64,000 nucleotides of DNA, taken from Tetradesmus obliquus (Eukaryota; Chlorophyta; Chlorophyceae; Sphaeropleales; Scenedesmaceae). The DNA is taken from positions 3,122,501 to 3,186,500 of the forward strand of contig CP126191.1 in NCBI GenBank assembly GCA_030272155.1, written 5' to 3'. Each line of letters opens with the position of its first letter. Within the stretch, counting starts at the first letter, position 1. The notes under the pieces are model-generated. The model was not told where the DNA came from. It worked only from the letters and a program-made list of their open reading frames with translations, and did no database searches. Shown here in pieces: positions 60,523-64,000 of the stretch. The position numbers and the translations under genes were made by a program.

Positions 60523-60876
60523 CGCTGCAAGCCGCTGACAGCGGCTGTGATTGATTATGTGCTGCTGTTGTTGCTCAACTTTAGCGCTTGATGCACAGCA
60601 GAGAATTGGCTTTGTATATCCTGAATGGTTGGTGTCCGTGTGCTGGGCTTTGGGCATCCCTGTAAGCGTGCAGCGCCTGGCGATCAAGCCCTGGTCAACA
60701 GAAGTGATCTGTCACCTGTCATGTCATTGCACATGTCAGGTAAAGGCAGCCCTGCACTGTTGTGGCAGTCCGTGCTCACACGTTCAAGCTCAGCCAAACA
60801 CAGCTTCGTTTGTGAGAACGTTTGAGAACTGCGTCACAGAGCTGTACAGAGCTGATCACTGCCCAGCCCAGTCACC
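60523..60876. promoter_or_regulatory. Spacer between PsbP-domain gene and psb27
   Basis: 354 bases holding the 3' untranslated region of one gene and the promoter of the next. No element other than the TGTAA was recognised. Confidence 0.45.
60661..60665 (+). terminator. Candidate polyadenylation signal of the PsbP-domain gene
   Basis: TGTAA 139 bases past the stop codon. Confidence 0.45.
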
Positions 60877-61827
60877 ATGGCCACCCTGTCAATGAACAAA
60901 TGCTTTCAAATGAACAAGCAGGCTGCTAGGTGATTTGTTTGCACTTTCGGAGCCTTAAATGCGCCGATATCGAGACAGATCGCCTCTCACACAGCCACTC
61001 GTTTTGCAGGCCCGCTCGTTCAGCCGTGGCCAAGCCTCGCAGCGCCGTGGTTGTGCGTGCAGCACAGGTAAATTCACAATGGCGGGCACGTCGCTGGCTG
61101 ATCAGCGCAGATCCCAAGCCTGAACAAGCAGCAACGTCAGCCGTGCAAGGCCCGAGATGCCTGCGCCTGACTGGGATTCGTCTTGCAGGACTTCTCGGCT
61201 TCACGCCGTGAGACCGTGGCAGCTGGCACTGCCGCTCTGCTGGCCGGCTTCCTCAATGTGGCCCCTGCACAGGCCTTCCTGGGCTTTGGTGAGGGCCAGG
61301 CCCGGGCAGAGGCTTACAAGACCGAGACGGTGCGTACCAGCACGGCATACTAGACATTAAAGGGGAAACGTGCATTTCAGATTGCCTTGGGCTGGCCAGG
61401 CCGATCACAGCAGGCTGTAGTTGACCCACAGCAAGCCTCGCTGTATATGCGCATTGGTGTGCAGCAGTGGTGCACTTCTGGCGAACTGGTTAATGTTAGC
61501 AGCACTTTAGATGGCAATACCGCACAAACTTGCATCAGTTGTGGCACTTTGACGGTGTACCTGTTCGGCTGGTGGGGGGATTTGACCAAGCCATTGGACA
61601 GCTGCGAGCGAGGGAAGCACATGCCAATACAATGTGTGGTGGAACTCATCCAATCCAGCGCACGCTCCATGCTGTCTACCTCCCTCTGCGCTGCTGATGC
61701 TCATGCTCATGCTTCTGCTGCTGCTTGCTGTGTCGACCACAGACCGGCATCCTGGCCAAGGTGAACACGGTGCTGGCGCTGGACAAGGACGACCCAGCCA
61801 AGGAGGACAGCGTCAAGGCGGTGAGGC

Positions 61828-61859
<32 letters not shown>

Positions 61860-63341
61860 GGTAGGCATGAGCAGCAGTCGCAGGAGGGTGTTGCAGCAGG
61901 CAGTTGTGCCACATAAGAGTGGTGGGTGCCATACAGCATGTGCATGTTGTTGGAAGTGGCAGTCCTGCAAGTAAGCAATTGTTCTGTACGTCGTGCTGAG
62001 GCTGTCATCAGGGGTCGAGGGACGGCTTAAAACTCCGCACTTGTTGCTTGTGCGGCCTCTGCCGCATGCTCTGCATCAACTTCTGCATGCATCCAATTCA
62101 AGGCCAACAATCAGCACTGCAGCAACCACCGCTCGCTGTCAGGCCACATGGCCTGCTCAGAAGCTGTGGTGTGCCACACCGCCAGTGGCGTGCCAGTGGC
62201 ATTTCTGGGCTTGTTTGTTGTCAGGCTGCCACCTAATGCATCCTGAACTCTTATCGCTGCCTGCAGCTGCGCAAGGACATCAACTCATGGGTGGCCAAGT
62301 ACAGGCGTGATGACAAGTTCTCAGGCAGGCCCTCATACAGGTGAGCCGGCCGGCAGCGCGCTGCTGTGAGCTGATATAAAACTGCAAGTGCAGCAGTGCA
62401 GTAGCTGGTCAAAGAGGCTGCCACCTCAGCAGCTGAAGCCGCAGTGGCTGGCAACGTCGGAATTATAGGCGGCAGCCAAAAGTTTCTGCCACAGGCCTAC
62501 GCGTGCCGCTGGCAGTACTTGACGTCCCTTGGTGATGAACTCAGAGCCTATACAATGTGTCTTATACAGCACATGAGTTACCTAATCAAGGCTTGCCGGT
62601 ATCAGTGCTGGTGCGGCTGGCAGACTCAACAAAAATGTGTCCTTTTACAAGATCTGGGTCGTGGCTGGGCTGCCACTTTCTTGAGTGTCAACCGCGGGAG
62701 GTGTTGCCAGCGTGTTTTGTTGAGGAGCCCCTACATTATACAGTGGGTGCATTACATCACAGCGCTCTGAACTTCACAGCGTTAGCTCATGTCGCAACTG
62801 GCATGTGGCACGACTGCACTGACATGCTGCTGCTTTCTCTGTGTACGTGTGCTGCATGCGGTGTGTGTGTTTGCGCCTGCAGCAACACCTACTCTGCGCT
62901 GAACGCACTGGCAGGCCACTACAACAGCTTTGGCGCAACTGCACCTATCCCCAAGAAGCGCCTGGACCGCCTGACAAAGGTGAGAACATATGCATGCACA
63001 ACAGACACGAATGTCTTGCATTTAGCAGGTTGACATGTCGTCCTTGATTGCCGCTCCTTGCTGCTGCTGCCACTTCAGCAGAACATCAGCACAGTTGCTG
63101 CTCGAACCAGAGCAGTTGTGTGGAAACAAGCCAGCAGCCAGGACAGCAGGAAGGCAGACTTTGTTTCACTGCACTTCGTCTGCTAGGTTGCGGTGCTGCT
63201 GATCACTGCAGCCATCCCGCCGCATCGTCAATGCACCCTTTGCTTGTCTTCAGTCACTGATATCCGTTACTGCTGCCCCTTTTCTGTTTCATGTTGCAGG
63301 AGCTGGCTGATGCAGAGCTGCTGCTGAGCCGTGACCGCTAA
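60877..63341 (+). CDS. PSB27: Psb27, photosystem II assembly/repair protein of the lumen (180 aa)
   Basis: Binds CP43 on the lumen side during PSII assembly and repair. Seven exons: 60877-60929, 61010-61067, 61189-61329, 61743-61820, 62267-62340, 62883-62979, 63300-63341; sum 543 bases. The start ATG in GTCACCATGG gives MATLSMNKCF; it was chosen because only this frame, in phase 2, joins the next exon. A basic transit peptide (ARSAVAKPRSAVVVRAAQ) and a lumen signal (RRETVAAGTAALLAGFL ... APAQA) precede the mature protein. The mature part shows the family pattern VNTVLALDKDDP, INSWVAKYRRDDKFSGRPSY, YSALNALAGHYNSFG, TAPIPKKRLDRL, and ends LLLSRDR. Length fits the family. Confidence 0.95.
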
Positions 63342-63971
63342 ACGGCTGTGGGCGACGCTGTTGTGCTGGGTGCTGTTCCTCTGCTCATGCAGCTGCAGGC
63401 CATGAGACATGACAATGCTGCAGCAGCGCTGTGTTGAATCGGAGCCATGCTGCAATAGATGCATGGTGTTTCTGTCATATATGCATGGAGGGAAGACTGT
63501 GCGTTTTGTGTTGGTCGATTTTGAGCACAGGCCACCTCCAAGAGAGCCCTGGTACCGTGTCAGGCAGAGCTCCGAGGCTTTGTGACGACAATTATTTCAA
63601 AAGTAACACCGAGTGCAGCGGCATGGCGTCTTTGGACCAACAATGCAACAGCATCCAGCGGCGGGCGCAGCCACGGTGTCAGGCAGACCAGGGCGCCTTT
63701 GCATGCGAGTGTTTGTCTGCTGCTGTTCACACACTCAGTGTCAACAACGCTTAAGGGGCGTCACCTAAACCCTGCGATAACAGTGACCACTGCAGTGAGT
63801 ACATAAGCTGCTGCGATGGCGAGAGTCACCAGCCTGAGCTCTTGGCACCAAACGCTGTCATCTGTCCTCGATCGTGGACAAGGTTCGCACCAATAATTTT
63901 ACCTACGTTTTACATCGCAGTGGGCTGTGCCACAGATAGTTCAACAACACCCGTTCGTGTGATGTGCTGCC
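63342..63971. other. 3' flank of psb27 and intergenic sequence
   Basis: 630 bases without coding pattern. Confidence 0.5.
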
Positions 63972-64000
63972 ATGGCCGCTAATGGAGGTAGTCGAAAGCG
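63972..64000 (+). CDS. Possible start of a further gene (truncated by window end)
   Basis: ATG in the strong context CTGCCATGG opens MAANGGSRK and stays open to the last base. Too short to identify; it could equally be chance. Confidence 0.3.

Noticed and set aside
60721-60739. ATG with following GTAAAG as first exon of psb27
   Set aside because: Its phase does not match the next exon; the ATG at 60877 with donor at 60930 does.

Overview
This is a stretch of nuclear genome from a photosynthetic green alga, most likely a chlorophycean. The evidence is its gene content: a plastid Omp85 protein (OEP80), two thylakoid-lumen photosystem II proteins (a PsbP-domain protein and Psb27), a half-TPR organelle RNA-binding type protein and an algal-type subtilisin homologue. 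Genes are broken by many short introns, most ending in CTGCAG, and CAG/CTG and glutamine codons are everywhere. The order suggested is inference from style; no species is claimed.

Layout: 17-3234 (+) is the 3' part of a guanylate-binding-protein GTPase. 3824-17877 (-) reads as one giant gene of nine exons (12,801 coding bases, 4,266 residues). Its protein strings three paralogous modules together: pseudokinase pair; pseudokinase pair + about 14 armadillo repeats + RING-H2; pseudokinase pair + about 30 armadillo repeats + RING-H2. 18277-20495 (+) is a protein kinase with a 530-base CCCTG microsatellite in its last intron. 20496-23825 is gene-free and holds dispersed repeats plus a decayed copy of an exon of the next gene. 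23826-30430 (+) is a secreted subtilisin-like protein whose catalytic residues appear lost. 30431-32779 is gene-free. 32780-37424 (-) is cytosolic phenylalanyl-tRNA synthetase alpha. 37819-43782 (+) is OEP80. 43783-49585 is the largest gene-free stretch. 49586-52172 (-) is an unrecognised Gln-rich protein. 53271-57744 (-) is a HAT/TPR-repeat protein. 58160-60522 (+) is a PsbP-domain protein and 60877-63341 (+) is Psb27. A new reading frame may start at 63972.

All exon models were built by hand from GT-AG (twice GC-AG) signals. For each complete gene the exon lengths sum to a multiple of three, which is the main internal check.

Two things stand out. First, the three-module pseudokinase-armadillo-RING polyprotein, formed by in-frame fusion of tandem duplicates. 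Second, a pervasive pattern of tandem duplications of about 65-160 bases straddling splice sites, which leave 'ghost' copies of exon edges in the adjacent intron (at least eleven cases in three genes, plus one copy in a 3' flank). One ghost in the tRNA synthetase gene is an intact, in-frame 48-base cassette that differs from the real exon only by a synonymous change.
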